Shown piece by piece: positions 53,389 through 64,000 of a stretch of 64,000 bases of DNA. A program made the translations under genes and the position numbers. The stretch is taken from contig NZ_PPPD01000001.1 of assembly GCF_002901445.1 (NCBI RefSeq), positions 1,904,001 to 1,968,000 on the forward strand, written 5' to 3'. Positions within the stretch are counted from its first letter, which is position 1; every line of letters begins with the position of its first letter. The notes beneath the pieces were generated by a model. The model did not search any database. It saw only the letters and a program-made list of their open reading frames with translations, and was not told the origin of the DNA. The DNA is from Deinococcus koreensis (GTDB lineage: Bacteria > Deinococcota > Deinococci > Deinococcales > Deinococcaceae).

Positions 53389-54669
53389 ATGATAGCCGCC
53401 TTCAGACAGCTTCATCCCAGCGTCCGGATCCGGCTGCTCACCACCTTTCTCAGCAAGGTCTTCGGCACCACCGTGGTGCCCTTCATGGGCCTGATGTTCG
53501 CGCGGGAGGCCGGGGCGCTCACGGCGGGCGCGCTGCTCGCCGCGCAGTTCGGGCTGCAGTTCGTCGTGGGCCTGTACGGCGGCGCGGCCTCCGACACGTA
53601 TGGCCGCCGGCGCATGATGGTCTGGGGCGAGGCGGTCAAGCTGCTGGCCTTCGGGCTGATGCTGCTCGCGGCGCTGGGGGGTGCGCTGCTGTGGCCTATG
53701 TTCGCGGCCCTGCTGGTGCTCTCGGTCGGCAACGGCCTGACCAACCCGGCCGGAGAGGCCCTGCTGATCGACGCCAGCACGCCCGCCGACCGCGCCTTCA
53801 TGTACAGCGTGAACTACTGGGGCAACAACCTGGGCTATCTGGTGGGGGCGCCGCTGGGGGCGCTGCTCTTCACGGATCACCTGGGCGTGCTGATGGGCCT
53901 GCTGACCGGCATGGCGGCCGTCATCCTGTGGGTCACGGCGCGTTTCATCCGGAACGTCCAGACCGCGGACGACCAGATGGCCGGCCCCCCCGCCGCCCCC
54001 CGGCCGGCCGGGTTCCGGGCACTGCTGGCGAGTTACCGCCAGGTGGCGACCCACCGCACGTTCCTGTGGTTCACGGCCGGCGGCACCCTGATCCTGAGCA
54101 TCGAATACTCGCGCACCACGTTCCTGGCCGTGCGTCTTGACCGCGACCTGAGCGGCCAGACCCTCACCCTGCCCCTGAGCGGGCTGCCGCTGACGTTCGA
54201 CGGCGCCCGCGCCCTGGCCCTGCTGAGCGCCGAGAACACCCTGCTGATCGTGCTGAGCACGGCCGCCGTGGCGCGCTTCCTGACTGGCCGCGACCCGCGC
54301 CGCTGGATGCTGGTGGGTTTCGCCCTCTTCGGCGCCGGCTACCTGGCCGCGATGGGCCTGGACACCCCGCTGGCCCTGCTGGGCGCGGGGCTGGTGCTCA
54401 CGCTGGGCGAACTGCTCTACGTGCCCACCCGGCAGGCGGTGCAGGCCGACATGATCGACCCGGCCCGGCGCGGCGCCTACATGGCGGTGGGCAGCCTGGT
54501 CTTCCAGTTCGGCAAGCTGCTCGCGGCCGGCGGCCTGATGCTGTGGCCGCTGCTGGGCCAGGGCGGCCTGATGGCGGCCATGGCGCTGTTCACGGTGGCC
54601 GGCAGCCTGATCTCCTGGGGAGCCAGCGCCCTCGGCACGCGCGCCGCGCAGCCCGCCGCCGCCGACTGA
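53389..54669 (+). CDS. MFS transporter
   Basis: A 426-residue, about 12-helix membrane transporter. Helix 1 region: [20 protein letters not shown]. Motif A appears in the loop after helix 2 as [20 protein letters not shown] (G-x-x-x-D-x-x-G-R-R-R). Further membrane segments follow, such as [21 protein letters not shown] and [20 protein letters not shown]. It resembles drug-efflux MFS (MdtH/YfcJ-like). The ATG at 53389 overlaps, on the opposite strand, the possible long ridA start; GAGGG precedes it. The cargo is unknown. Confidence 0.9.
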   Translation: MIAAFRQLHPSVRIRLLTTFLSKVFGTTVVPFMGLMFAREAGALTAGALLAAQFGLQFVVGLYGGAASDTYGRRRMMVWGEAVKLLAFGLMLLAALGGALLWPMFAALLVLSVGNGLTNPAGEALLIDASTPADRAFMYSVNYWGNNLGYLVGAPLGALLFTDHLGVLMGLLTGMAAVILWVTARFIRNVQTADDQMAGPPAAPRPAGFRALLASYRQVATHRTFLWFTAGGTLILSIEYSRTTFLAVRLDRDLSGQTLTLPLSGLPLTFDGARALALLSAENTLLIVLSTAAVARFLTGRDPRRWMLVGFALFGAGYLAAMGLDTPLALLGAGLVLTLGELLYVPTRQAVQADMIDPARRGAYMAVGSLVFQFGKLLAAGGLMLWPLLGQGGLMAAMALFTVAGSLISWGASALGTRAAQPAAAD

Positions 54670-54700
54670 GCCTGACTCCCCCTGGCACTACCGCCTCTCC

Positions 54701-56245
54701 TCATTCCCGGTACAGCTCGCCCGTGCGCGGGGTCAGCGTCCAGCGGGTCACGGCCCAGCCCCCCGCGCCCCGCGTCAGGTCGATGGTCAGGGTCATCCGC
54801 TCGCCGGGGACATACTGGCTGTCGGTCTTGTCGTCGGTGAAGCCCACGCTGACGGGCGCGGTGACCTGGGCCTGCCCGGCCGTGTCCAGCGGCATCTCCA
54901 GGGCGTCGAAGCCGAAGTTTCCCAGCCGCTCCAGCGGCACGTCGGCGTCCGTCAGGGCCAGCCAGGGGGTCGCGCGGGTCAGGGCGGCCTGGATGCGGCG
55001 CTGCACTTCGGCCGTCTGCGCCGCGCTGCGCGGCGGGCTGGGGCGGGCGTGGCTGGCCGCCACGTGCTGCGCGACGCGGCTCAGGTCGCCCAGCAGCCCG
55101 GCGGCCACGCCCAGCGGGTCGGCGGCCAGCTCCGTCAGGGCGGCGGGGGTCACGCGGGCCGCCGCGAAGCGCACGGAGCCGCTGCGGGCGTCGCGGATCA
55201 GCACGTCGTCGCGGCCGCTGGCGCGGCGCACGGTCACGGCGGGCCACCACCCCAGGTCGGAGAACTCGCGCCCCAGCGGGAACTGGGCCAGCACCGGCCC
55301 GGCGACGATCTGCCTGCCCTGTGGCTGGTACAGGCGCAGCGAGGCCGTGTCCCCCTGCCCGACCAGGCCCAGGTACTCGCGCGTGCCTGGCGCACTGAAC
55401 GAGCCGCCCAGGCCCGTGCGGCGGGCGTCCGCGGCGGCGCCTGCCCGCGTGGGCCAGTCCCACCGCCCGAAATCTCCCAGCGACTGCCGGATGTCCGGGC
55501 CGTAGTTCGTCAGCCACTCGCGGGAGGTCGGCGGCAGCTTCTGCAGGTAGGCCCCGGCCTCGTCCGGCCGGCCGACCACGAGGCGCGTGGCGTAGCCCAC
55601 CAGCACGCCGCCGCTGAACGCTTCCCCGCTGTTCATGCGCCGCGCGAACGCCTGCAGCACGCCGGGGAAGGCGCGGCTGTCGTCCACGTAGCGGCCGCCG
55701 TCCGGGTCGCCCTGGAAGGCGTACACCACGGGCAGCGGCGCGCTCTCGGCGAAGCTCATGCCGTAGGCGTAGGCGAAGCGCCAGTCGGCGCCGATCAGTT
55801 CCAGGGCCGGTGTGGAGTCCAGTTGACGCACGCTCAGGCTGTCGCTGTGGGCGGAGAAGACCTCCAGCAGCCGGCGCGGCGGCGTGGTCAGCGAGTACAG
55901 CGTGTGCGTGAAGCAGCAGTGCGCCCCGCCCGAGAAGGCCGAGAGCATGATCTCCGGCACGCCGTCGCCGGTGATGTCGCGGCAGAAGTCCACCGCCACC
56001 CGCTCGTCCTCCACGCTGGCGTAGACCTTCGCCCCGCGCGTGATGCTCAGGCGATCCGGCGGGTCGCCGAAGCCGTTCTCCTGCAGGCGGATGGTGTAGG
56101 CCCCGCAGCCGTGGGAGCTTGTTCTCACCGGGGCCATTTCATCGGCCTGCGCGTTGGCCGGAGCAGGCAGCAGGGCCAGGGAAATCGTCATGAGGCAGGC
56201 AGCGGCGAACACGCGGGCGGCGGCAGCGGACAGCAGGCTGGGCAT
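54701..56245 (-). CDS. Secreted hypothetical protein
   Basis: A 514-residue exported protein starting MPSLLSAAAARVFAAACLMT with a signal peptide ending near ANAQA (about residue 33) and a GGAG site upstream. The mature part opens SSHGCGAYTIRLQENGFG and has an FG-GAP/VCBS-like calcium-type stretch, DFCRDITGDGVPEIMLSAFSG near residue 85, followed by a Cys pair HCCFTHTL. The rest is beta-rich. No enzyme motif is recognised. It is convergent with the MFS gene and divergent from paaA. Confidence 0.65.
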   Translation of the reverse strand: MPSLLSAAAARVFAAACLMTISLALLPAPANAQADEMAPVRTSSHGCGAYTIRLQENGFGDPPDRLSITRGAKVYASVEDERVAVDFCRDITGDGVPEIMLSAFSGGAHCCFTHTLYSLTTPPRRLLEVFSAHSDSLSVRQLDSTPALELIGADWRFAYAYGMSFAESAPLPVVYAFQGDPDGGRYVDDSRAFPGVLQAFARRMNSGEAFSGGVLVGYATRLVVGRPDEAGAYLQKLPPTSREWLTNYGPDIRQSLGDFGRWDWPTRAGAAADARRTGLGGSFSAPGTREYLGLVGQGDTASLRLYQPQGRQIVAGPVLAQFPLGREFSDLGWWPAVTVRRASGRDDVLIRDARSGSVRFAAARVTPAALTELAADPLGVAAGLLGDLSRVAQHVAASHARPSPPRSAAQTAEVQRRIQAALTRATPWLALTDADVPLERLGNFGFDALEMPLDTAGQAQVTAPVSVGFTDDKTDSQYVPGERMTLTIDLTRGAGGWAVTRWTLTPRTGELYRE

Positions 56246-56396
56246 GGCGGACTCCTGAGGCTGGCGGGGCGGAGGGCTGTGGGAGGAACGGGGCAACAGA
56301 CCGTAGGCTGAATCCAGTAGATCACGCGCTGCGGCGGGGCGGCTCCCCGGACTGCCCCTCCTGCCCTGTCCAACCGCGACCGGTCTTACCACCAAC

Positions 56397-56410
56397 CTAA
56401 CGCTCGTTAG
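56397..56410 (+). promoter_or_regulatory. PaaR-type operator
   Basis: CTAACGCTCGTTAG fits the Thermus thermophilus PaaR (TetR family) consensus CNAACGNNCGTTNG as I remember it, within a perfect 8-bp inverted repeat (56395-56412). It overlaps the region just before a TACACT box (56412-56417), 53 bases before paaA. Phenylacetyl-CoA would be expected to relieve repression. No paaR gene is in the window. Confidence 0.8.
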
Positions 56411-56462
56411 GTACACTGGCCTCAGCAGTGCCTGCCCCCTCGCCCCGTCCCGGAGGTACCCC

Positions 56463-57431
<969 letters not shown>

Positions 57432-57435
57432 CCGG

Positions 57436-57495
57436 GCTCTGAGCTCTGAGCTCTGAGCTCTGAACAGACCGGGCTTTTTCAGAGCTCAGAGCTCA
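57436..57495. repeat. Heptamer-repeat hairpin between paaA and paaB
   Basis: Four tandem copies of GCTCTGA (57436-57463) are followed by a 15-base spacer and two copies of the reverse complement TCAGAGC (57479-57492). The outcome is a perfect 16-bp stem (57448-57463 with 57479-57494). It is intercistronic and may lower or process downstream mRNA. Confidence 0.9.
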
Positions 57496-57515
57496 CGGCC
57501 CACCAAGGAAAAGCG

Positions 57516-58932
<1,417 letters not shown>

Positions 58933-58939
<7 letters not shown>

Positions 58940-59469
58940 TGGTTGATGGTCGATGGGTGATGGAAAAAGATGGAGAACCATCAACCATCAACGATCTACC
59001 ATCAACGGTTTGGAAGGCGCTTGCCGCCGTTCCAGACCCCGAAATTCCCGTTGTCAGCATCACCGACATGGGCATGGTGCGCGAGGTGGCGGTGGACGGC
59101 GGGCGCGTCATCGTCACCTTCACCCCGACCTTCAGCGGGTGCCCGGCGCTGCACGTCATCCGGGACAGCATCGAGCAGGCCGTGCGCGATCTGGGCGTGG
59201 CCGAGGTGGAGGTCAGGAGCACCCTGACGCCGCCCTGGACGACCGACTGGATCAACGACGATGCCCGCGAACGTCTGCGCCAGTACGGCATCGCGCCGCC
59301 CGCGCCCGCCGAGCACGGCCTGATTCAACTGGACGTGGAACCCACCCGCTGCCCCCGCTGCGGCTCCCTGAACGTGCGAATGACCGCCAGCTTCGGCCCG
59401 ACGCTGTGCAAGCGCATGTATGTGTGCGACGCGTGTCGGGAACCGTTTGAGGGGTTTAAGAGCGTGTGA
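58933..59469 (+). CDS. paaD: PaaD, MIP18-family maturation protein
   Basis: A DUF59/MIP18-type protein involved in assembling the metal or Fe-S centres of the Paa oxygenase. The family core begins [20 protein letters not shown] (DPEIP motif), then [19 protein letters not shown] and the C-terminal zinc-like CPRCGS...CDAC pattern in [20 protein letters not shown]. The first 27 residues ([20 protein letters not shown]...) are not family-like and are encoded by a heptamer inverted repeat (58937-59004). No start closer to VWKAL is evident, so the repeat supplies the start codon region. Confidence 0.9.
58937..59004. repeat. Heptamer-repeat hairpin at the 5' end of paaD
   Basis: Four TGATGGT-type units (58937-58964; the third and fourth vary) are followed by a short spacer and four ACCATCA-type units (58977-59004; the third varies). 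A perfect 14-bp stem forms between 58937-58950 and 58977-58990. Its plan mirrors the hairpin at 57436-57495 with a different heptamer. Confidence 0.9.
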
Positions 59470-59471
59470 TT

Positions 59472-60215
59472 TCAGGCTGTCAGAATCAGTGGCGCACCCC
59501 TGGTAATCATGACGGTGTGTTCAAAGTGCGCGGCTATGCCACCGTCAGAGGTGGCAATCGTCCAGCCGTCCTTCAGGGTTCTGGTACGCCAGTTTCGGCC
59601 GCTGGAGACCATAGGCTCCACGGCGAGCACCAGACCCTCGTGCAGGGGCTTCTTCAGCCTCGGGTCGTAGAAACTGGGCACATCTGGTTTCTCGTGGATG
59701 GCTCGGCCCACGCCATGTCCGCGCAATTCGCGGAGCAGGGTGAACCCACGCCGGGCCACTTCCGCTTCAATCGCCCGGCCGATGCCGTTCAGTGGGTGGC
59801 CGACGCGGGCCGCTTTCATGGCCTGGGCAAATGCGGCCTCGGCACAGGCGATCAGGCGGGCGGCCACAGGCGAGACGGGCGGAACCGCCACCGTCACGGC
59901 CGCGTCGGCGACGAAGCCTCCCACATTGGGCGTCACATCAATGCTGACCACGTCGCCCGCCGCCAGAGGCCGATGCGTGGGCAGGCCATGCACAATGTCC
60001 TCGTTCACGCTGATGAACACGTTGACCGGAGCGCTGTACTCCAGGCGGGGTGCGGAGAGCGCTCCATACTGGGCGAACACCTGACCAGCCAGCGCGTCCA
60101 GTTCCGCTGGGGTGACCCCTGGTTCCACAGCGGCCTTCAACACCTCAAGCGTTCTGGCAACGACCTTGCCGGCCAGCTTCATGCCCTCCAGGTCGTATTC
60201 GTTGTTCACCGTCAT
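59472..60215 (-). CDS. map: Methionine aminopeptidase (type I)
   Basis: Removes the N-terminal methionine from new proteins. It has 247 residues from [20 protein letters not shown]. Metal ligands: [20 protein letters not shown] (two Asp), [15 protein letters not shown] (His), MVSSG region Glu in [12 protein letters not shown] and the final Glu in [11 protein letters not shown]. Its stop is 2 bases from the paaD stop and its start 33 bases from paaZ, so it sits antisense inside the paa operon. It may be a second copy, as many bacteria have more than one map. Confidence 0.94.
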   Translation of the reverse strand: MTVNNEYDLEGMKLAGKVVARTLEVLKAAVEPGVTPAELDALAGQVFAQYGALSAPRLEYSAPVNVFISVNEDIVHGLPTHRPLAAGDVVSIDVTPNVGGFVADAAVTVAVPPVSPVAARLIACAEAAFAQAMKAARVGHPLNGIGRAIEAEVARRGFTLLRELRGHGVGRAIHEKPDVPSFYDPRLKKPLHEGLVLAVEPMVSSGRNWRTRTLKDGWTIATSDGGIAAHFEHTVMITRGAPLILTA

Positions 60216-60248
60216 ACGGAATGGTAGTTCATCCGCAAAGGAGTCCAC

Positions 60249-62333
60249 ATGACTCAATCCACCCTTCAACTCCTCCGCCCCGCTTCCTACATCGCCGGCC
60301 GCTGGCACGCCAACGCGGACGGGCAAACGCTGATTGATGCCGTGTATGGCCGCCCCGTGGCGGTCATCTCGTCCGAGGGGGTGGATTTTGCCGGGGCGCT
60401 GGCCTACGGGCGGCGGCAGGGCGCGGCGATCCGCAAGCTGACCTTCCACACGCGGGCGCGGGCACTCCGGGCGCTGGGCACGTACCTGATGGAGCGCAAG
60501 GAGGCGTACTACGGGCTGAGCATGCTCACCGGCGCGACCCGCCGCGACTCCTGGGTGGACATCGAGGGCGGCATCGGCACGCTGTTCAGCTACTCCAGCG
60601 TGGCGCGGCGCGAACTGCCCGACGAGCGCTTCTGGCCCGATGGGAAGGTGGAGCGGCTGGGCAGGGAGGGCACCTTCGTGGGCCGCCACCTGCTCGTGCC
60701 GCGTGAGGGCGTGGCCGTGCAGATCAACGCCTTCAACTTCCCGGTGTGGGGAATGCTGGAAAAACTGGCGCCGGCCTTCATCGGCGGGATGCCGACCCTG
60801 GTCAAGCCCGCGCCCCAGACGGCCTACGTCACCGAGCGCGTGGTGCGCGACATCATCGAGTCGGGCCTGCTGCCCGAGGGCGCCCTGCAACTCGTGACCG
60901 GCGAGCCCGGCGACCTGCTCGACCACCTGGAGGAACAGGACACCGTGGCCTTCACCGGTTCGGCGGCGACGGCGGCCAAATTGCGCGTGCATCCCGTCAT
61001 CGTGAATCGCAATGTCTCCTTCAACACCGAGGCCGACTCGCTCAACGCCTCCGTGCTGGGCCTGAGCGTGCGGCCCGAAGATCCCGAATTCGCCCTGTAC
61101 GTGCGCGAGGTGGCCCGCGAGATCACCGGCAAGGCCGGCCAGAAGTGCACCGCGATCCGCCGCGCCATCGTGCCGGCGCATCTGATCGAGGCCGTCACGG
61201 AGGGCCTGCGCCGCGAGCTGGGCAAGGTCACGATGGGCGACCCGGCGCGCGACGACGTGCGGATGGGCGCCCTGGTCAGCACCCAGCAGCGCGAGCGCGT
61301 GCGCGAAACGTTGCGCCAGCTTCAGGCCGAGGCGCGCATCGTCATCACGAACGAGACGCCCCTGCTGGGCGGCGACCCGGAAAAGGGCGCCTTCCTGGAG
61401 CCCACCGTGCTGCTGTGCGAGTCGCCCCTGACGGCCCGGGGGCCGCACGAGCTGGAGGCCTTCGGCCCCGTGGCGACCCTGCTGCCGTATGAAACGTTAG
61501 ACGATGCGGCCGAACTGGCCCGCATGGGCCGCGGCTCGCTGGCGGGTTCGATCATCACCCACGACCGCGCCGAGGCGACCGAACTCGTGATGGGCATGGC
61601 GAGCACGCACGGGCGCCTGCTGGTGCTGAACCGCGAGAACGCCAAAGAAAACACCGGCCACGGCTCGCCGCTGCCGCAGCTCAACCACGGCGGCCCCGGC
61701 CGGGCGGGCGGCGGCTCCGAGCTGGGCGGCCTGAGCGCCGTGCGCCACCACATGAACCGCGTGGCCGTGCAGGCCGACCCCACCACCCTCACCGCCCTGA
61801 CCCGCGAATACGTGGTGGGCGGCGCCGTGCGGGAGGACGTGGTGCACCCCTTCCGCAAGTCCTTCGACGAGATCCAGGTCGGGGACTCGCTGCTCACCCA
61901 CCGCCGCACGGTCACCGAGGCGGACATCGTGAACTTCGCGGGCCTGACCGGCGACCACTTCTACGCCCATGTGGACGAGATCGGGGCGAAGGGGGGCATC
62001 TTCGGCAAGCGGGTGGCGCACGGCTACTTCCTGATCTCGGCGGCCGCCGGGCAGTTCGTCTCGCCCGCGCCGGGGCCGGTGCTGGCGAACTACGGGCTGG
62101 AGAACCTGCGTTTCGTCGAGCCGGTGGGCATCGGCGACACCATCCGCACGCGGCTGACCTGCAAGCGCCGCATCCGCAAGGAGCTGCGCCCAGGCGAGAC
62201 GCGCCCCACGGGTGTGGTGGAGTGGCACGCCGAAATCACCAACCAGCACGAACAGCTCGTCGCCACCTACGACATCCTGACCCTGGCCGAGCGGGCGCGG
62301 GACGAATTCGACCCGCCTGCTGCCGAGGCCTGA
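60249..62333 (+). CDS. paaZ: PaaZ, oxepin-CoA hydrolase / semialdehyde dehydrogenase
   Basis: A bifunctional ring-opening enzyme of phenylacetate catabolism. It has 694 residues. The N-terminal aldehyde dehydrogenase domain (about 1-530) has [20 protein letters not shown], the NAD loop [16 protein letters not shown] and the catalytic Cys in [15 protein letters not shown]. The C-terminal MaoC-like hotdog hydratase domain (about 545-690) has [39 protein letters not shown] and [16 protein letters not shown]. An AGGAG site precedes the ATG. Its promoter must lie inside map or be shared with paaABCD. Confidence 0.96.
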   Translation: MTQSTLQLLRPASYIAGRWHANADGQTLIDAVYGRPVAVISSEGVDFAGALAYGRRQGAAIRKLTFHTRARALRALGTYLMERKEAYYGLSMLTGATRRDSWVDIEGGIGTLFSYSSVARRELPDERFWPDGKVERLGREGTFVGRHLLVPREGVAVQINAFNFPVWGMLEKLAPAFIGGMPTLVKPAPQTAYVTERVVRDIIESGLLPEGALQLVTGEPGDLLDHLEEQDTVAFTGSAATAAKLRVHPVIVNRNVSFNTEADSLNASVLGLSVRPEDPEFALYVREVAREITGKAGQKCTAIRRAIVPAHLIEAVTEGLRRELGKVTMGDPARDDVRMGALVSTQQRERVRETLRQLQAEARIVITNETPLLGGDPEKGAFLEPTVLLCESPLTARGPHELEAFGPVATLLPYETLDDAAELARMGRGSLAGSIITHDRAEATELVMGMASTHGRLLVLNRENAKENTGHGSPLPQLNHGGPGRAGGGSELGGLSAVRHHMNRVAVQADPTTLTALTREYVVGGAVREDVVHPFRKSFDEIQVGDSLLTHRRTVTEADIVNFAGLTGDHFYAHVDEIGAKGGIFGKRVAHGYFLISAAAGQFVSPAPGPVLANYGLENLRFVEPVGIGDTIRTRLTCKRRIRKELRPGETRPTGVVEWHAEITNQHEQLVATYDILTLAERARDEFDPPAAEA

Positions 62334-62336
62334 CCT

Positions 62337-62576
62337 GTGCCCACCGACGCGCGGGGTGAGTTGCAGGATGGACGTTTCGACTTCCATGCCCTCAAGGACG
62401 GCCGGGTGATCGTCTCTTGGTACGGGCGGCCCGTGACCACGTTGGCCGGCCGCGACGCCGAACGCTTTCTGGCGCGGCTGGCTGAACTGGAGAGGGCCGG
62501 GCTGGATGACCATGCGGCGCAACTCGTGATGGCCCGCGCGACCGGGAATTTCCGGCGCGGCAACGAGGGTCGCTGA
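62337..62576 (+). CDS. Small hypothetical protein after paaZ
   Basis: A 79-residue protein starting at a GTG 3 bases after the paaZ stop, so translationally linked. The sequence has two strands (GRFDFHALKDGRVIVSWYGR, PVTTLAGRD) and a helix (AERFLARLAELERAGLDDHA), then a basic tail (GNFRRGNEGR). This form is seen in small conserved proteins of unknown role. No catalytic residues are evident. A link to phenylacetate use is suggested only by position. Confidence 0.65.
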   Translation: MPTDARGELQDGRFDFHALKDGRVIVSWYGRPVTTLAGRDAERFLARLAELERAGLDDHAAQLVMARATGNFRRGNEGR

Positions 62577-62637
62577 GGGTCGGGTGTTCCTCTCGGTGTA
62601 GCGCTGCTCTCCACGGGCACGGACATACGCTGGTCGC

Positions 62638-63045
62638 ATGGCCCTCCTGATCGCTGGCCTGGATCATGTGCAGATCGAAGCCCCTGCGGGCTGTGAGGAA
62701 CAGGCGCGGGCGTTTTTCGGGGCTGTCCTGGGGCTTCCGGAGCTGGAAAAGCCGCCGGCCCTGCGCGCCCGCGGCGGCGTGTGGTTCGCCCTGCCGGATG
62801 GGCGGCAACTGCACATCGGCGTCACGCCCGACTTCGTGCCGCGCACCAGGGGGCACCCGGCGCTGCGCTGCGCCGATCTCGCGGCGTTCGTGGCCCACTG
62901 CGGGGCGCACGGCGTTCCCTGCCGCCCGGACACCGAGGCGGGCGTGCCGCGTGTCTTCCTGGCCGACCCTTTCGGCAACCGGCTGGAGGTCGTCCAGCAT
63001 CCGGCGTCGGTGTCCGAAGCCCCCGGCCTCCGCGTCCGGCCCTGA
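62638..63045 (+). CDS. VOC-superfamily (glyoxalase/dioxygenase-fold) protein
   Basis: A 135-residue vicinal-oxygen-chelate protein. The first metal-type His is in AGLDHVQIEAPAGCEEQARA; ARAFFGAVLGLPELEKP is the typical helix; GRQLHIGVTPDF and the C-terminal FLADPFGNRLEVVQHP (D-P-x-G-N-x-x-E) complete the fold. The metal ligands appear to be His, His and Glu. It could be a lyase, dioxygenase or resistance protein. It is 61 bases after the small gene. Confidence 0.85.
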   Translation: MALLIAGLDHVQIEAPAGCEEQARAFFGAVLGLPELEKPPALRARGGVWFALPDGRQLHIGVTPDFVPRTRGHPALRCADLAAFVAHCGAHGVPCRPDTEAGVPRVFLADPFGNRLEVVQHPASVSEAPGLRVRP

Positions 63046-63178
63046 CCGGCGCCGAACCCCCCCCGCCGACCCCCGCGAGATTCCTAAAGAAACGCCCCAC
63101 ACGGCCCCTATAGGCATCCGACCACAGGGGGGTACGGTGGGCTCAGCTCCGCACACCCTGCCTTTAAGCGTGAGATAA

Positions 63179-63208
63179 TTTACAATTACGCTGTCGGGTG
63201 AATATGAC
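63179..63208 (+). promoter_or_regulatory. Candidate promoter of the DUF937-like gene
   Basis: TTTACA (63179-63184) lies 18 bases before TATGAC (63203-63208), within the only A/T-rich patch of the 229-base gap. Confidence 0.4.
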
Positions 63209-63274
63209 ACCACGTCTGGACGGTCAGTGACCGGCGCCCAGCCGGGTTCGGCCGGAACTGCAGAGGAGGCATCA

Positions 63275-64000
63275 ATGAACGTAACAGACCTGATCCAATC
63301 TTTCTTCGGTGGGGAACACGGGGCGCGGCTCGGCCAGGCGGCCGGACTGGACGCCCCGGCGGCGCAGAGTGCCCTGACCGTGGGTCTGCCGCTGCAGCTT
63401 GACGCGCTGGCGGATCATGCCGGCACCCCCGAAGGCCAGTCCCAGATCGCCGAAGCCGTGGAGAACCTGCCCCGCTTCGGCAGCGTGCAGGAGGCCCTGG
63501 CGGGCCCCGACGGCGCCACGAACCTCCAGCGTGCGGGTGAACTGCTCGGGCCGGCCCTGCTGGGCGGGCGAGCCGAGAGCATCACCCAGACCGTGGCCAC
63601 GCAGACCGGCGCGGCTCCGGCAGGGGTCAGCCACCTGCTGCAGATGGCGATGCCGCTGCTGCTCAGCCAGCTCGGCCAGCGGGCCGGTCTCAACCCGGGC
63701 AATGTCGGCGCGGTGCTGGGCGGCCTGAAGGGTGGCCTGGGCTCGGTGCTCGGGGCCGGTGCAGCGGGACTGGGTGCAGCCGGAATGGGCGCAGCCGGAA
63801 TAGCCGCTGCCTCCGGCCTGACTGGAACGCACACGCCGCACACCCCCGAGACCGGGAGTCTGCCGGACATGGGCAGCGCGGCCATGCCCACCAGCCCGGC
63901 CCCCACGGCTGCGGCGTCCACACCTGAGGCGCCTTCCACGTCGGGTGCTCCCGCACCGATGCCGGCCGCCTCAGACGCGGTTCCGGTGGGCGCGGCCCCA
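63275..64000 (+). CDS. DUF937-like (YidB) protein, cut by window end
   Basis: The frame is open from the ATG at 63275 to the last base (242 residues so far), with a GAGGAGG site upstream. The start [20 protein letters not shown] and [25 protein letters not shown], then [20 protein letters not shown] and [20 protein letters not shown], match the DUF937 pattern of paired amphipathic helices seen in YidB-like proteins. A Gly/Ala-rich helix ([19 protein letters not shown]) and a long Pro/Ala/Thr tail follow. The function is unknown. The C-terminus lies beyond the window. Confidence 0.75.
   Translation, partial: MNVTDLIQSFFGGEHGARLGQAAGLDAPAAQSALTVGLPLQLDALADHAGTPEGQSQIAEAVENLPRFGSVQEALAGPDGATNLQRAGELLGPALLGGRAESITQTVATQTGAAPAGVSHLLQMAMPLLLSQLGQRAGLNPGNVGAVLGGLKGGLGSVLGAGAAGLGAAGMGAAGIAAASGLTGTHTPHTPETGSLPDMGSAAMPTSPAPTAAASTPEAPSTSGAPAPMPAASDAVPVGAAP

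Noticed and set aside
53247..53390. A 48-residue N-terminal extension of RidA from the ATG at 53390
   Set aside because: It runs through a U8 terminator, has no family match and overlaps the start of the divergent MFS gene. It is kept only as a possible leader peptide frame.
57436..57495. CRISPR array
   Set aside because: The repeats are 7 bp, contiguous, without spacers, and are followed by inverted copies.

Overview
The window is a very G+C-rich bacterial chromosome segment whose gene content points to the genus Deinococcus. The evidence is the combination of a long type IV pilus assembly ATPase of the Thermus PilF type, a pilT beside it, a four-gene minor-pilin/ComZ-like cluster, a CdaA/CdaR pair, RNase J, a type I FabI, clpP-clpX-lon in one run, a phenylacetate (paa) operon with an operator matching the Thermus PaaR consensus, and several lineage-type hypothetical proteins. 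Genes are tightly packed, with many ATGA/GTGA overlaps. Almost all long open frames on the opposite strands are G+C shadows of real genes. Genus assignment is inference; no rRNA is present.

Layout. 1-0.8 kb: the start of a PhoR-like kinase and its PhoB-like regulator. 1.3-4.2 kb: metK and a secreted HET-C/phospholipase-like protein. 4.4-8.2 kb (minus): NarL-type regulator, sensor kinase, coaD, rsmD and a small unknown gene. 8.3-9.2 kb: two lineage-type unknowns. 9.6-11.8 kb (minus): yqeK-LCP-rsfS operon. 12.1-14.1 kb (minus): cdaA-cdaR (c-di-AMP). 14.6-16.3 kb: MBL hydrolase and a hexapeptide acyltransferase. 16.6-20.2 kb: pilin cluster. 20.3-22.6 kb: dynamin-like GTPase and DinB-fold protein. 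22.8-28.5 kb: sugar-related genes (ThuA-like, Gfo/Idh/MocA, GH43 lipoprotein, IclR regulator). 28.8-33.5 kb: M42 peptidase, a cysteine-less isochorismatase-like protein, ankyrin protein, fabI, pgeF-like, yqeG-like. 33.7-37.6 kb: pilF/pilB-pilT. 37.8-42.2 kb (minus): clpP-clpX-lon. 43.3-48.4 kb: RNase J, tRNA-Glu, dnaX. 48.5-56.2 kb: lipoprotein, GHL10-like hydrolase, aldo/keto reductase, a Lnu-like nucleotidyltransferase with RidA, MFS exporter, secreted unknown. 56.5-62.3 kb: paaABCD, map on the opposite strand, paaZ. 62.3-64 kb: small unknown, VOC protein and a DUF937-like gene cut by the window end.

Non-coding structure. Five gaps carry hairpin-rich dispersed repeats. Two of these (28519-28728 and 45180-45387) are clear copies of one element of about 210 bp. 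The paa operon has two hairpins built on the same plan from different 7-bp units: four tandem copies, a loop, then inverted copies. One forms the 5' end of paaD. Other notable signals are a perfect PaaR-type operator before paaA, 14-bp palindromes before the ThuA-like gene and before yqeK, and a strong U8 terminator just upstream of ridA facing into the gene. Several genes carry 12- or 15-bp in-frame tandem repeats in disordered tails, and two carry tandem duplications that include the stop codon. No CRISPR array, complete transposase gene or prophage is visible.
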